A stretch of DNA of 64,000 nucleotides, from assembly GCF_902499175.1 (NCBI RefSeq), contig NZ_CABVQC010000012.1:1-64000 (forward strand), given 5' to 3'. This stretch comes from Burkholderia aenigmatica (lineage in GTDB: Bacteria; Pseudomonadota; Gammaproteobacteria; Burkholderiales; Burkholderiaceae). The translations under genes and the position numbers were made by a program. A model generated the notes under the pieces. It did no database searches. It had not been told where the DNA came from and saw only the letters and a list, made by a program, of their open reading frames with translations. Shown here one piece after another: positions 26,694-35,253 of this stretch (position 1 is the first letter of the stretch; each line of letters opens with the position of its first letter).

Positions 26694-27872
26694 TCACCGG
26701 ATCAACCGGCGCGTATGTTGCGCGATCATCAGTTCCTCGTTGGTCGGGATCACCCAGGCCGGTACGCGACTCGACGCCGTCGCGATCAGCGGCCCGTCCG
26801 CGCGGTTCGCTTCGACGTCGATCTCGACGCCGAGCCAGGCCGCGCGGCGCAGCACGCCTTCGCGAATCGCCGCCGCGTGCTCGCCGATCCCCGCCGTGAA
26901 AACGATGGCGTCGATGCCCTCCATCGCGGCGGCCAGCGAACCGAGTTCGCGCGCGATGCGGTAGATGTACAGTTCGATCGCGAAGCGCGCATGCGGATCG
27001 TCGCTCGCGAGCAAGGTCCGCATGTCGCTCGACAGGCCGGACACGCCGAGCAGCCCGGAGCGCCGATAGAGCAGATCCTCGACGGCGCGCACGTCCATCC
27101 CGAGTTCGTCCATCAGGAAGAGCACGACGCCCGGATCGAGGTTGCCGCAACGCGTGCCCATCGGCAATCCGTCGACCGCCGTGAACCCCATCGTGCTCGC
27201 GACGCTTTTGCCTGCCACGAGCGCACACATGCTCGCGCCGTTGCCGAGGTGGGCGACGACCGTGCGCCCGCGCGCCGCCTGCGGCGCGACGTCGGGCAGC
27301 ACGCTCGCGATGTACTCGTACGAGAGCCCATGGAAACCGTAACGTCGCACGCCCCGGCTGGTGATCGACGCGGGCAGCGCGAACGCCTGGGTCACCGCGG
27401 GCTGCGTGCTGTGGAACGCCGTATCGAAGCAGGCCACCTGCTCGATACCGGGCTGCACCGCTTCGAGGATGCGAATCGGCGTGAGGTTGTGCGGTTGATG
27501 CAACGGCGCGAGCGGGGTGAGTTTTTCCAGCTCGGCGACGATCTCGGGCGTGACACGCACCGGGCCGCTGAAGCGTTGCCCGCCGTGCACGACGCGATGG
27601 CCCACCGCTGCGAGACGGTGCCCTTCCTGATGATCCTCCAGGAACGCGGCGATCTGCGCGAGCCCTTCGTGATGGCCGAACGACTCGCCGCCGGCCCATT
27701 GCCGCTCGTGACGTTCCGCGTGATGGTCGACCGCGCTGAAGTGCGCGGTGGCCGTGTACAGGCCATCGACCTGGCCGTGCACGATCAGCCCGAGCGTGTC
27801 GCCCTGCACGTCGAATGCGGAAAACTTGATGCTCGACGAGCCGGCATTCAACACCAGAATCACGTCTGCCAT
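26694..27872 (-). CDS. ackA: Acetate kinase
   Basis: A 392-residue enzyme converting acetyl phosphate and ADP to acetate and ATP, or propionyl/butyryl equivalents. Motifs: LNAGSSSIKF near residue 7, VGHRVVHGG near 89, FDTAFH near 148, RRYGFHGLS near 177, AHLGNGAS near 208, and TAGIGEH near 325. All phosphotransfer residues appear present. It starts 4 bases after the phosphotransacylase stop, so the pair acts as one fermentation module giving ATP by substrate-level phosphorylation when oxygen is short. Confidence 0.94.
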   Translation of the reverse strand: MADVILVLNAGSSSIKFSAFDVQGDTLGLIVHGQVDGLYTATAHFSAVDHHAERHERQWAGGESFGHHEGLAQIAAFLEDHQEGHRLAAVGHRVVHGGQRFSGPVRVTPEIVAELEKLTPLAPLHQPHNLTPIRILEAVQPGIEQVACFDTAFHSTQPAVTQAFALPASITSRGVRRYGFHGLSYEYIASVLPDVAPQAARGRTVVAHLGNGASMCALVAGKSVASTMGFTAVDGLPMGTRCGNLDPGVVLFLMDELGMDVRAVEDLLYRRSGLLGVSGLSSDMRTLLASDDPHARFAIELYIYRIARELGSLAAAMEGIDAIVFTAGIGEHAAAIREGVLRRAAWLGVEIDVEANRADGPLIATASSRVPAWVIPTNEELMIAQHTRRLIR

Positions 27873-27876
27873 GGCG

Positions 27877-28815
27877 TCACCCTGCGCGCCTGGCCGCTTC
27901 ACGCTGCCCGTTCGCGACGAGCATCGCGACCGCACAGGAAGCCAGCCGGGTGATCAACGAATCGGCGCGACTCGTGAGGATGACCGGCACGCGCGCGCCG
28001 AGCACGATCCCCGCCGCGTCCGCGCCGGCCAGGAACGACAGGCTCTTGGCGAGCATGTTGCCGGCTTCGAGATCCGGCACCATCAGCACGTTCGCGTGCC
28101 CGGCCACCGGCGAATCGATCTGCTTGATGCGCGCGGCCTCGGGATCGATCGCGTTGTCGAGTGCAAGGGGGCCGTCGACGAGCGCGCCGGTAATCTGCCG
28201 CCGATCCACCATCTTGCACAGCGCGGCGGCTTCGAGCGTCGACGGCACTTTCGGGTTGACCGTCTCCATCGCCGAGAGGATCGCCACGTAGACCTGCGGA
28301 AACGCCAGCGCATGCGCGAGATCGATGGCGTTCTGCAGGATGTCGACCTTTTCCTCGAGCGTCGGCGCGATATTGATCGCCGCGTCGGTCACGATCAGCG
28401 GATCGGCGTGCGCGGGCACGTCTATCACGAAGCAATGGCTGATGCGCCGGCCCGTGCGCAGCCCGGCATCGTGCCGGACCACTTCGGCCATGAGTTCGTC
28501 GGTGTGCAGGCTGCCCTTCATCAGCGCGGACGCCCGGCCCTCGCGTACGAGTCGCACCGCCGCCGCTGCCGACGCCTCGCTGTACGGCGTATCGACGATC
28601 TCGTGCGCGCGGATCGACAGCCCGAATTCCGCGGCGGTCGCTTCGATACGTGCACGCGGGCCGACCAGGATCGGGTCGATCAGCCCCTTGCGCGCCGCCT
28701 CCAGCGCCCCCTCGAGCGAGCTTCGATCGCACGGATGCGCGACGGCGGTCGGCATCGGCGCCAGCGTCTGGCAGTGTTCGATGAGGCGCTGATATTTCTC
28801 GTGTCTGTTTTCCAT
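27877..28815 (-). CDS. Phosphate acetyl/butyryltransferase
   Basis: A 312-residue phosphotransacylase of the short Pta/Ptb type, without the hydratase or DRTGG domains found in some longer relatives. Recognisable blocks are ASALMKGSLHTDELM near 115, AAINIAPTLEEKVDI, NPKVPSTLEAAALCKM and a glycine-rich ADAAGIVLGARVPVILTSRAD end. It swaps CoA for phosphate on acetyl-CoA or a related acyl-CoA and feeds acetate kinase. AAGGAA precedes the ATG at 28815. The acyl specificity cannot be told from the sequence. Confidence 0.9.
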   Translation of the reverse strand: MENRHEKYQRLIEHCQTLAPMPTAVAHPCDRSSLEGALEAARKGLIDPILVGPRARIEATAAEFGLSIRAHEIVDTPYSEASAAAAVRLVREGRASALMKGSLHTDELMAEVVRHDAGLRTGRRISHCFVIDVPAHADPLIVTDAAINIAPTLEEKVDILQNAIDLAHALAFPQVYVAILSAMETVNPKVPSTLEAAALCKMVDRRQITGALVDGPLALDNAIDPEAARIKQIDSPVAGHANVLMVPDLEAGNMLAKSLSFLAGADAAGIVLGARVPVILTSRADSLITRLASCAVAMLVANGQREAARRAG

Positions 28816-28834
28816 CTCGGTTCCTTGCCGGCTG

Positions 28835-31177
28835 TCACTGCACACGATCGGGGGCCGCTACCGGCCCCTTGGCCGGCCGCATCGCGGGCGGTGCGCCCAG
28901 CACCGCGCGGATGCGTTGCAGGGCCGCCCACTGCTGCTCGCTCACCGACGCGCTTTGCACGCGCGGATCGCCGAGCAGCTTGTCGAGCACCGTCAGTAGC
29001 CGCCGGCGGTCCTCGGGCCTGGCAAGCAGTGCCGGCAGCGTGGCGACGGCCTGCTGCGGCGCGTAAGTCGCGATGATCTCCTGCTCGCCATAGATGCGCC
29101 GCCACTGATCGGCCGGCAGGTCCGGCAGATACTCGGCGTAGGTTTCCGCGAGTTCGCGCTCGGTCGCCAGCTGCGCCAGCGGAAACGGTTCGCCGCTGCG
29201 TTCGAGCAGAAACGCTGCGCGCGCCACCGCTTCGGTGTAGCCGCCCCGGTCGATCGATGCGAGCGCCTCCTTCACGAACGGCAGATCGCGGGGATCCGTC
29301 GCCACCGGCGAAGCGGCATGATGGTCACGATACTGCTCAGCGAAATGCAGCATGAAGGGCTGCGTGTACAGCGTAAAAAACAGCGACTCGGTACTCGCAT
29401 CGCGCATCGCGCGGAAAAAATCGAGCGACGCACTGACGATATCGGAGCCGCGATGTTCGAGCTTGCGCCACGGCTCGATATCGTCGGCCGGCTGGCGGTA
29501 AGCCCTGACCGTGTCGGCGGCCGGCTTCAGCCAGCCAAGCCACGGATTCAGATCCGAAAACGCCCAGCGCTGAAAGCGCAGCGGATGAAAATCGCGCAAC
29601 AGGCGTGCCGTGGTCTCGTTCGATGCCTGCTGCACGAACGGCTGCATGAACAGTTCATAGGCGCGCTGCGTGAATTCCGACAGCTCGGCGACAGCCTCGA
29701 ACGCATGTTCGTCCTTGCGCCCGAAGCGGTTGAAGTGTTGCGCGATCTCTTCGAGACGGTGCTCGGCGAAGGTGACCTCGTAAGCGATCTTCCCGTCGGC
29801 GCCTTTCACCTCCTCGATCGACATCGCATAGAGGCCGGGCGGCAGCGTTTCGACGGCATCCAGCACGCTGACGATCTGCGCGTGCTCCTTCTTCGCGACC
29901 TTGCCCGACACGAAGATGCCGAGATGCCCGACATCCTCTTCCATCAACCCGATGATCACCTGCCCGCGCGACTTGATCTCCTCCGTGCTGCCGTAGATGT
30001 CCGCGACCCAGTTGAACGCCTGCTGCGGTGGCGTGATGTTGTCACCCATCGACGCGAACAGGATGATCGGCGAGCGGATCTCGCGCAGGTCGAACGCTTT
30101 GCCTGCCCCGTCCCGCACCTCGCCGGACCAGAGCTTGTTGCCGATGAACAGGTTGCGCGTGATCCACTCGATCTCTTCGCGGTTCATCAGGTAGTAGCCA
30201 CCCCACCAGCGCTCGAATTCGAGGAAGCGCGGCGGCTCAGTGTCGATGTTGTCGTACACGTGGTAATACTTGTCCCACAACGTGTTCGCCGGGTTCAGGT
30301 TCTCGAAATTCTGCACGAGATAGGCGCCGTCGAACTTGCCGTTGCCGAGGTCCGACGAGAACGACGCGAGCCAGGTGCCGCCGAGCAGGCCGCCGGCATA
30401 GCGCATCGGATTGTCGCCGGGCCCGTCGCTCCACGCACCGCTCCAGTACGACATCGGGGCGCCGTTGATGACGATCGGGCCCGTATCGTCCGCCGACGAA
30501 CTTGCGAGCATCATCGCGGCCCACCCGCCCTGGCAATTGCCGACGATGGCCGGCTTGAGGCTGTCCGGATGCAGCGCCCGCACTTTCCGGACGAACGCCT
30601 GTTCCGCCGCACACACGTCGAGCAGCGTCTGGCCGGGCTCGGGCTCCTGGAAGAACACGACGAAGTACACGGGATGCCCCGCGCGCAACGCCACGCCGAC
30701 TTGCGAATCGTCCTTGAAGCCGCCGATGCCCGGGCCATGCCCCGCGCGCGGATCGATGATCAGGTAAGGCCGCTTGCTGGCGTCGACGATCACGCCGTCC
30801 GGCGGCTGGATGTGAACGAGCGCGTAATTGACGGGCCGTTCGAACTGCCGGCCGTCGAGCACGACTTCGTAGTCGAAATGAAGCACCGGCTTGAGCCCCT
30901 GGGCCGTGCGCTCGACGTATTGCGTGCCGCGCTCGCGCAGGGTGTCCCAGAACAGCAGCGAGCGCTGTACGGCATCCACCGCGTAATGCCACGCGCTCAG
31001 CGGCGAGAAAGGCGCGGCAAAGGGGGCGGCACCCGGGTCGCGGCTGTCGCTGCCGTCGAGCGCTTCGCCCAACCGTTTCCCGTATTGTTCCAGCGCGTGC
31101 TGCGTGCGCTTTTGCAGGACATGGGCAATCTCCGTGGCGATCTCATGACTGCGCGCCAGTTGCGTGGCAGCATCCAT
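28835..31177 (-). CDS. DUF3141 protein, PHA-synthase/depolymerase-like alpha/beta hydrolase
   Basis: A 780-residue cytoplasmic protein. The N-terminal half has an alpha/beta-hydrolase fold with a GNCQGGWAAM elbow near residue 215, in which Cys replaces the usual Ser as in polyhydroxyalkanoate synthases. A YLIIDPRAGHGPGIGG block precedes it and ASMGDNITPPQQ follows, where the Asp is a candidate triad member. The C-terminal 350 residues are helical and specific to DUF3141. It sits between FabI and the phosphotransacylase genes in the low-oxygen operon, which suggests a role in acyl-CoA or polyester turnover under oxygen limitation. The reaction is not established. Confidence 0.85.
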   Translation of the reverse strand: MDAATQLARSHEIATEIAHVLQKRTQHALEQYGKRLGEALDGSDSRDPGAAPFAAPFSPLSAWHYAVDAVQRSLLFWDTLRERGTQYVERTAQGLKPVLHFDYEVVLDGRQFERPVNYALVHIQPPDGVIVDASKRPYLIIDPRAGHGPGIGGFKDDSQVGVALRAGHPVYFVVFFQEPEPGQTLLDVCAAEQAFVRKVRALHPDSLKPAIVGNCQGGWAAMMLASSSADDTGPIVINGAPMSYWSGAWSDGPGDNPMRYAGGLLGGTWLASFSSDLGNGKFDGAYLVQNFENLNPANTLWDKYYHVYDNIDTEPPRFLEFERWWGGYYLMNREEIEWITRNLFIGNKLWSGEVRDGAGKAFDLREIRSPIILFASMGDNITPPQQAFNWVADIYGSTEEIKSRGQVIIGLMEEDVGHLGIFVSGKVAKKEHAQIVSVLDAVETLPPGLYAMSIEEVKGADGKIAYEVTFAEHRLEEIAQHFNRFGRKDEHAFEAVAELSEFTQRAYELFMQPFVQQASNETTARLLRDFHPLRFQRWAFSDLNPWLGWLKPAADTVRAYRQPADDIEPWRKLEHRGSDIVSASLDFFRAMRDASTESLFFTLYTQPFMLHFAEQYRDHHAASPVATDPRDLPFVKEALASIDRGGYTEAVARAAFLLERSGEPFPLAQLATERELAETYAEYLPDLPADQWRRIYGEQEIIATYAPQQAVATLPALLARPEDRRRLLTVLDKLLGDPRVQSASVSEQQWAALQRIRAVLGAPPAMRPAKGPVAAPDRVQ

Positions 31178-31238
31178 AACACTGTTCTCCAGAGGGGCAA
31201 GGTAAGTCTCGACGCATTCCGGGAGCGGCCGCCTCGCG

Positions 31239-32048
31239 TCAGCCGAGCACGTGCATCCCCGCGTCGATGTAGTGAACGCCGCCGGTCATCGCACGTGCGG
31301 CATCGCTGGCAAGAAAGGTGCACAGCGCGCCGACGTCGTCGATGTCGAGCGGCCGGCGCAACGGCGCGCGCCGTGCGGTGTCGTCAAGCAGGTGACCGAA
31401 GTTCGGCAGCCCGGAGGCCGCCCGCGTGGGCAACGCGCCGGGCGAAACCGCATGCACGCGGATGCCGGCCGGCCCCAGTTCGACCGCCAGGTAGCGGACG
31501 GTGGCTTCCAGCGCCGCCTTGACCGGCCCCATCACGCCGTACTCCGCGATGACCTGGTCGGCACCGATATAGGTCATCGCCATCAGGCTGCCGCCGGACG
31601 TCATCAACGGCTCGGCAAGCTTTGCCATCCTGATGAACGAGTGGCAGGAGGTATCCATCGCGAGGGCGAACCCTTCCGGCGAGCTGTCGACAACCCGCCC
31701 GTGCAGATCGGCCTTCGGTGCATAGGCAACGGCATGCAGCAGAAAATCGAGGCCGCCCCACTGCTCGCCGATCATGTCGAACACCGCGTGCATCTGGTCG
31801 GCCCGGCTCACGTCGACGGGCATCGCAATCGCCGGCTTCAGCTGTTCCAGCAGCGGCTCGACAAACGGCAACGCCCGGTCGGATTGCCAGGTCACGGCCA
31901 GCTCGGCGCCTGCTGCGTGAAAAGCTCGCGCACATCCCCACGCGATGCTCTGCTCGTTCGCCATGCCGACGACGATTCCCCTTTTGCCTTCAAGGGGCCG
32001 CATGCCATTGCCGGACACGCGCGACTCGCGCACGTCGTGATTCGTCAT
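31239..32048 (-). CDS. fabI: Enoyl-acyl-carrier-protein reductase, FabI type (accessory copy)
   Basis: A 269-residue NADH-dependent enoyl-ACP reductase. It has the Rossmann GIVVGMANEQSIAWGCA motif with the FabI-specific SIAWG, and the catalytic Tyr-x6-Lys in the YGVMGPVKAALEATVRYLA block. A MTYIGAD strand and the PIDIDDVGALCTFL-like end also fit. It completes fatty acid elongation and is the target class of triclosan. It is first in the FNR-controlled operon, unlike housekeeping fabI, so it may adjust membrane lipids in low oxygen. Confidence 0.9.
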   Translation of the reverse strand: MTNHDVRESRVSGNGMRPLEGKRGIVVGMANEQSIAWGCARAFHAAGAELAVTWQSDRALPFVEPLLEQLKPAIAMPVDVSRADQMHAVFDMIGEQWGGLDFLLHAVAYAPKADLHGRVVDSSPEGFALAMDTSCHSFIRMAKLAEPLMTSGGSLMAMTYIGADQVIAEYGVMGPVKAALEATVRYLAVELGPAGIRVHAVSPGALPTRAASGLPNFGHLLDDTARRAPLRRPLDIDDVGALCTFLASDAARAMTGGVHYIDAGMHVLG

Positions 32049-32168
32049 CGCGAAACCTCGGGTCGTATTTTTTCACTGCGCGAAACTATAGAAAGGTCGA
32101 TTTACCTTTCTGCCGCGAGCCAATAAACAGGAGGAGCAGTCCGCACGCATGTGCAGTCGCGAATCATT

Positions 32169-32187
32169 GTATTGAGGGTTTCAATAC
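32169..32187. promoter_or_regulatory. Inverted repeat overlapping the predicted start of the fabI operon
   Basis: GTATTGA-N5-TCAATAC is a perfect 7+5+7 inverted repeat. It lies where transcription would begin if the FNR box at 32213 acts from -41.5. It could be a repressor operator or a second half-site pair with non-FNR spacing. Confidence 0.4.
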
Positions 32188-32212
32188 ACCAGATCATTCG
32201 TGCGATATATTT

Positions 32213-32226
32213 TTGATTTTTATCAA
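32213..32226. promoter_or_regulatory. FNR box upstream of the fabI-ackA operon
   Basis: TTGATTTTTATCAA is a perfect match to the FNR/ANR consensus TTGAT-N4-ATCAA. It is 165 bases upstream of the fabI ATG. A class II arrangement would place the start near 32178. Confidence 0.8.
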
Positions 32227-32305
32227 AATCGCTTTTCAATCAAATAATTACGATGGAATGTTTCTGTCGGGAAGGGTGTATTTCATCGATATGTCATTCA
32301 ATCGT

Positions 32306-32333
32306 GTGCGGAAGCGCCGTGCGGCTTCCGCAC
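32306..32333. terminator. Perfect 10-bp hairpin downstream of the ocd-like operon
   Basis: GTGCGGAAGC and GCTTCCGCAC pair across an 8-base loop. It lies between the end of the leftward catabolic operon (stop at 32579) and the FNR promoter. There is no T run on either side, so it may be a Rho-assisted terminator or mRNA 3' stabiliser. Confidence 0.4.
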
Positions 32334-32578
32334 TCCCCGATCCGATCAAGTCGCGGCCGTTTCCGCTATCAGGCGGCCACTTTGCCGGACGACGCCAGCA
32401 GCGGATAACGAGACCGCGTTGAAGTGATGCGCGCGATCCTCCGATCGATCCGCATAGCGGCCGTCGCGACGCTCATCATCCAGGATAACGAAATGGTGTC
32501 GCGCATCGCGTCACGCGGAAATACGGGGCTTTCCGGCGAGAGGTGCGGAGGACACCTTGCGCCGGAAAATCGGGGCAC
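32334..32578. other. Intergenic region, no gene recognised
   Basis: Together with 32049-32333 this makes a 530-base gap. The FNR box and two inverted repeats lie in the left part. A minus-strand open frame here (SRYPLLASSGKVAA at its end) has a faintly transposase-like look, but no family could be assigned. It may be an insertion-sequence remnant. Confidence 0.35.
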
Positions 32579-33529
32579 TCAATTGCCGTGGCTGACGACA
32601 CTATCCGCGATCTGAGCGTCCTGCACCGCGACGCCCGTCAGGTCGGCAACGGTGATTTGCGTGGTATCCCGGTCATCTCGCGCACGCCCGCCTCGCGCGA
32701 GCACATCGCCCAGTTCCAGCAGGGCGCTTTCCTGAATCAACCCGGCGGACAACGCATGTGAAATCTCGCCGTACTTGCTGCATTGCGCGATCGAATCGAC
32801 GACGATCGCATGCGCGCTCGCGACGATCCGCGCATCCAGCTCCTGTTTTCCCGGGCCGTCGGCACCGACCGCGGTGATGTGGGTGCCTGCGGCAATCCAT
32901 TCGGACTTCAGCAGGGCTTCGCGCGACGGCGTCGTCGTCACGATCAGGTTCGCGTGTCGCGCAACCGACTCAGGGCTGTCGTGCAACGTGACGTGGAAAC
33001 CTTGCGCCGACATATCGGCCACGAAGCGCTCGCCCCGTCCGGCGTTCGGCCCCCACGCGTGGACGTCGCGGCAGGTCGTGACGGGCTTCAGGTATTCGAG
33101 CTGGAACCGCGCCTGATCGCCCGTCCCGATGATGCCGATGCCGCGCACCTCGCGTGGCGCCAATACCCGGGCGGCCAGCTGGCCGGCGATCGCCGTGCGC
33201 ACCGATGTCAGCCATCCGCCATCCTGGAGCAAGCCGACAGGCTCGCCCGTTTTCGCGGAGAAAATCATCACGAGGCCGCTGTTCGTCGGCAAACCCGCGG
33301 CGGGATTGTTGTAGAAACCGGCCGACACCTTGACGGCGAAAGTCTCCGCGCCTTCGACATACGCCGACTTGACGCAGCAATCGCCGTTGGCCGCGGCGAA
33401 ATAGAAGTTCTGAATCGGCGGAACGAGCACCGCCTTCCGCGAATAGGCGATGAACCCCTGCTCGATCATCCGCACCGCGCGATCGGCGTCGAAGCGCGCA
33501 ACGATCTCGTCTTTGCTCCAGATCTTCAT
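32579..33529 (-). CDS. Ornithine cyclodeaminase / mu-crystallin family protein (EutC-like)
   Basis: A 316-residue NAD-dependent enzyme. The Rossmann motif GIGIIGTGDQARFQL is near residue 125, with a later ITAVGADGPGKQELD block in which the Asp is the usual catalytic acid. Family members deaminate ornithine to proline, reduce imines or take part in hydroxyectoine breakdown (EutC). The ATG overlaps the preceding dehydratase stop (ATGA). With a threonine-dehydratase-like partner, a binding protein and deacylases nearby, it probably acts in catabolism of a derivatised amino acid. The exact substrate is unknown. Confidence 0.85.
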   Translation of the reverse strand: MKIWSKDEIVARFDADRAVRMIEQGFIAYSRKAVLVPPIQNFYFAAANGDCCVKSAYVEGAETFAVKVSAGFYNNPAAGLPTNSGLVMIFSAKTGEPVGLLQDGGWLTSVRTAIAGQLAARVLAPREVRGIGIIGTGDQARFQLEYLKPVTTCRDVHAWGPNAGRGERFVADMSAQGFHVTLHDSPESVARHANLIVTTTPSREALLKSEWIAAGTHITAVGADGPGKQELDARIVASAHAIVVDSIAQCSKYGEISHALSAGLIQESALLELGDVLARGGRARDDRDTTQITVADLTGVAVQDAQIADSVVSHGN

Positions 33530-34497
33530 TGCACCGCCTCGATGAATTTTTCCAGCACGATGTTCCGGCCGCACAGAATCACGGCCACCGCACGCCCCTG
33601 GTATTCGGGCGCGCGCTTCAGCATCGACGCCAACGCGACGCCCGCCGCGCCCTCCACCATCCAGCGGTCGGTCTGCGCGACACGCTTCATGGCGGCCTTG
33701 ATTTCTTCTTCGGTGACGAGCGTCGTATCCGAGATCACGTTCCGGCCGATGTCGAACGTGATGGTGTCCGGTTCGATCCCGCCCGCGGTGCCGTCCGAAA
33801 TCGTGTCGAGCTCTTCGCTCTCGACAATCTTCCCCGCCTTCAACGAGCTGTAGAGTGCCGTCGAATTGGCCGGCCAGCATCCGACGACTGCCGCGCCCGG
33901 AATCAGGCGGCGGACGGCCGTGCCGACGCCGGAAATCAGCCCGCCGCCGCCCACCGACGCAAACACCGCGGCCAGTTGCACGTGTTCCGCGCGCGCCTGC
34001 TCATGTATCTCGATGCCGATCGTGCCTTGACCGGCGATCACGTCGAGATCGTTGTAGGGGGAAACGAACTTCATCCCCTTCAGTTGCGCCTGGCGAGCGG
34101 CTTCCAGTTCGACGCCGAGATTCGAGTCGTCGAGGGTCACGACCTCGGCGCCGAGCGCACGGATGGCCTCGAGCTTGACCGGAGAGGCCGTGCTCGCCGC
34201 GTAGACCGTGACCGGGACACCCGCCAGCTTGCCCGCCAGCGCCACGCCCTGGCCATGATTTCCGCTCGACACGGTCAGGATACCGTTGCGCCGCGTCTGC
34301 GGATCCAGGAGCCGCACCTTGTTCGTCGCGCCGCGAAACTTGAACGAGCCGGTATGTTGCAGGTGCTCGCACTTCAGATACACCTGGCACCCGGAAGCCG
34401 CGGACAGCATCGGGCTGAACGTCAGCGGCGTCACGGCCACCTGAGGACGAATCGCGCGATGCGCTTCCTCGATCCGGTCAAACAAATCTTCCGTCAC
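33526..34497 (-). CDS. Threonine-dehydratase-like PLP enzyme (EutB-like)
   Basis: A 323-residue fold-II PLP enzyme. The cofactor lysine is Lys53 in HTGSFKFRGATNK, the Asn/Gly loop is SSGNHGQG near 78, and the phosphate-binding glycines are VGGGGLISG near 178. It lacks the ACT regulatory domain of biosynthetic threonine deaminase, so it is a catabolic type acting on threonine, serine, hydroxyaspartate or, as EutB, a hydroxyectoine product. The start is a GTG overlapping the regulator stop (GTGA), and the end overlaps the ocd-like gene, so three proteins are coupled. Confidence 0.87.
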   Translation of the reverse strand: MTEDLFDRIEEAHRAIRPQVAVTPLTFSPMLSAASGCQVYLKCEHLQHTGSFKFRGATNKVRLLDPQTRRNGILTVSSGNHGQGVALAGKLAGVPVTVYAASTASPVKLEAIRALGAEVVTLDDSNLGVELEAARQAQLKGMKFVSPYNDLDVIAGQGTIGIEIHEQARAEHVQLAAVFASVGGGGLISGVGTAVRRLIPGAAVVGCWPANSTALYSSLKAGKIVESEELDTISDGTAGGIEPDTITFDIGRNVISDTTLVTEEEIKAAMKRVAQTDRWMVEGAAGVALASMLKRAPEYQGRAVAVILCGRNIVLEKFIEAVQ

Positions 34498-35201
34498 CCT
34501 TCACCTCTTAGCTCTTTCAGATAGTTGAAAATCGTCGCACGCCCCAACGCCAGGACCTTTGCGACATAGTTCGCGGCGCTCTTTCCGTTGAACGCGCCTT
34601 CCGCATACAAGGCCGCCACGAGTTCGCGCTTATGCTCCCGTGTCAGCATCGACAGCGCGAGCTTGCGCTCCTGCAGCCAGTGATCGAGGAAGACATTCAC
34701 CCGATCCTGCCAATCGTCGCGGAACAGCTTCTCCGGCTGCGGCTGCAGCACCGCGCTCGACAACAACAATTCCAGGGCCTGCTTGGCCTGATCGAGCGCG
34801 GCCTGGTGAAAATTGATGCACATGACCCCAACCGGCTCACCGGCCTCGGTCCGCAACACCGCACTGATCGAGCGGATCTTGCGGCCGTCCCAGCCCAGCT
34901 TTTCGTACGGGCCGATCACGTTCTCCCGCTCGTCGAACCCGATTTCCTCGAGCGCCGAATCGTCGCCGACCTCCCGCTTCGACAGATTGTTCGCCACATA
35001 GGCGACCGTTTGCGTCGCAAGATCGTGAAGCACGACTTCCGTATAAGGCTGGAACAGCAGTGCGATCGCATCGGCAACCGCGCGGTGCGGGGCAACCTGC
35101 CCCATACCCGCCTGTCGCTTGCCGCGCTTCGTCGGGCTCGCCTTGGTCCGATCGCCGGTCTTGCCCGTGGCGCTGGTGGCGGGCGTGTGTGCTCTGCTCA
35201 T
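34494..35201 (-). CDS. YheO/DauR-type transcriptional regulator
   Basis: A 235-residue DNA-binding protein. After a basic, disordered N-terminus of about 35 residues comes the YheO-like PAS domain (AIALLFQPYTEVVLHDLATQ and IGVMCINF-type strands). The C-terminal HTH starts near residue 185 (LVAALYAEGAFNGKSAANYVAKVL), followed by a recognition helix in GRATIFNYLKELRG. DauR of this family represses D-arginine catabolism and senses a small amino-acid-related ligand. It lies in the same operon as the binding protein and the two enzymes. A paralogue is encoded at 37398. Confidence 0.87.
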   Translation of the reverse strand: MSRAHTPATSATGKTGDRTKASPTKRGKRQAGMGQVAPHRAVADAIALLFQPYTEVVLHDLATQTVAYVANNLSKREVGDDSALEEIGFDERENVIGPYEKLGWDGRKIRSISAVLRTEAGEPVGVMCINFHQAALDQAKQALELLLSSAVLQPQPEKLFRDDWQDRVNVFLDHWLQERKLALSMLTREHKRELVAALYAEGAFNGKSAANYVAKVLALGRATIFNYLKELRGEG

Positions 35202-35253
35202 GTCTGTTTTTCCGAATCGATGCAGACCTGACGCAGTACACGTCCGTCGCCGG

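Noticed and set aside
32369..32578. Possible insertion-sequence remnant on the minus strand downstream of the ocd-like gene
   Set aside because: The residues look vaguely transposase-like but no family, catalytic motif or terminal repeat could be recognised.
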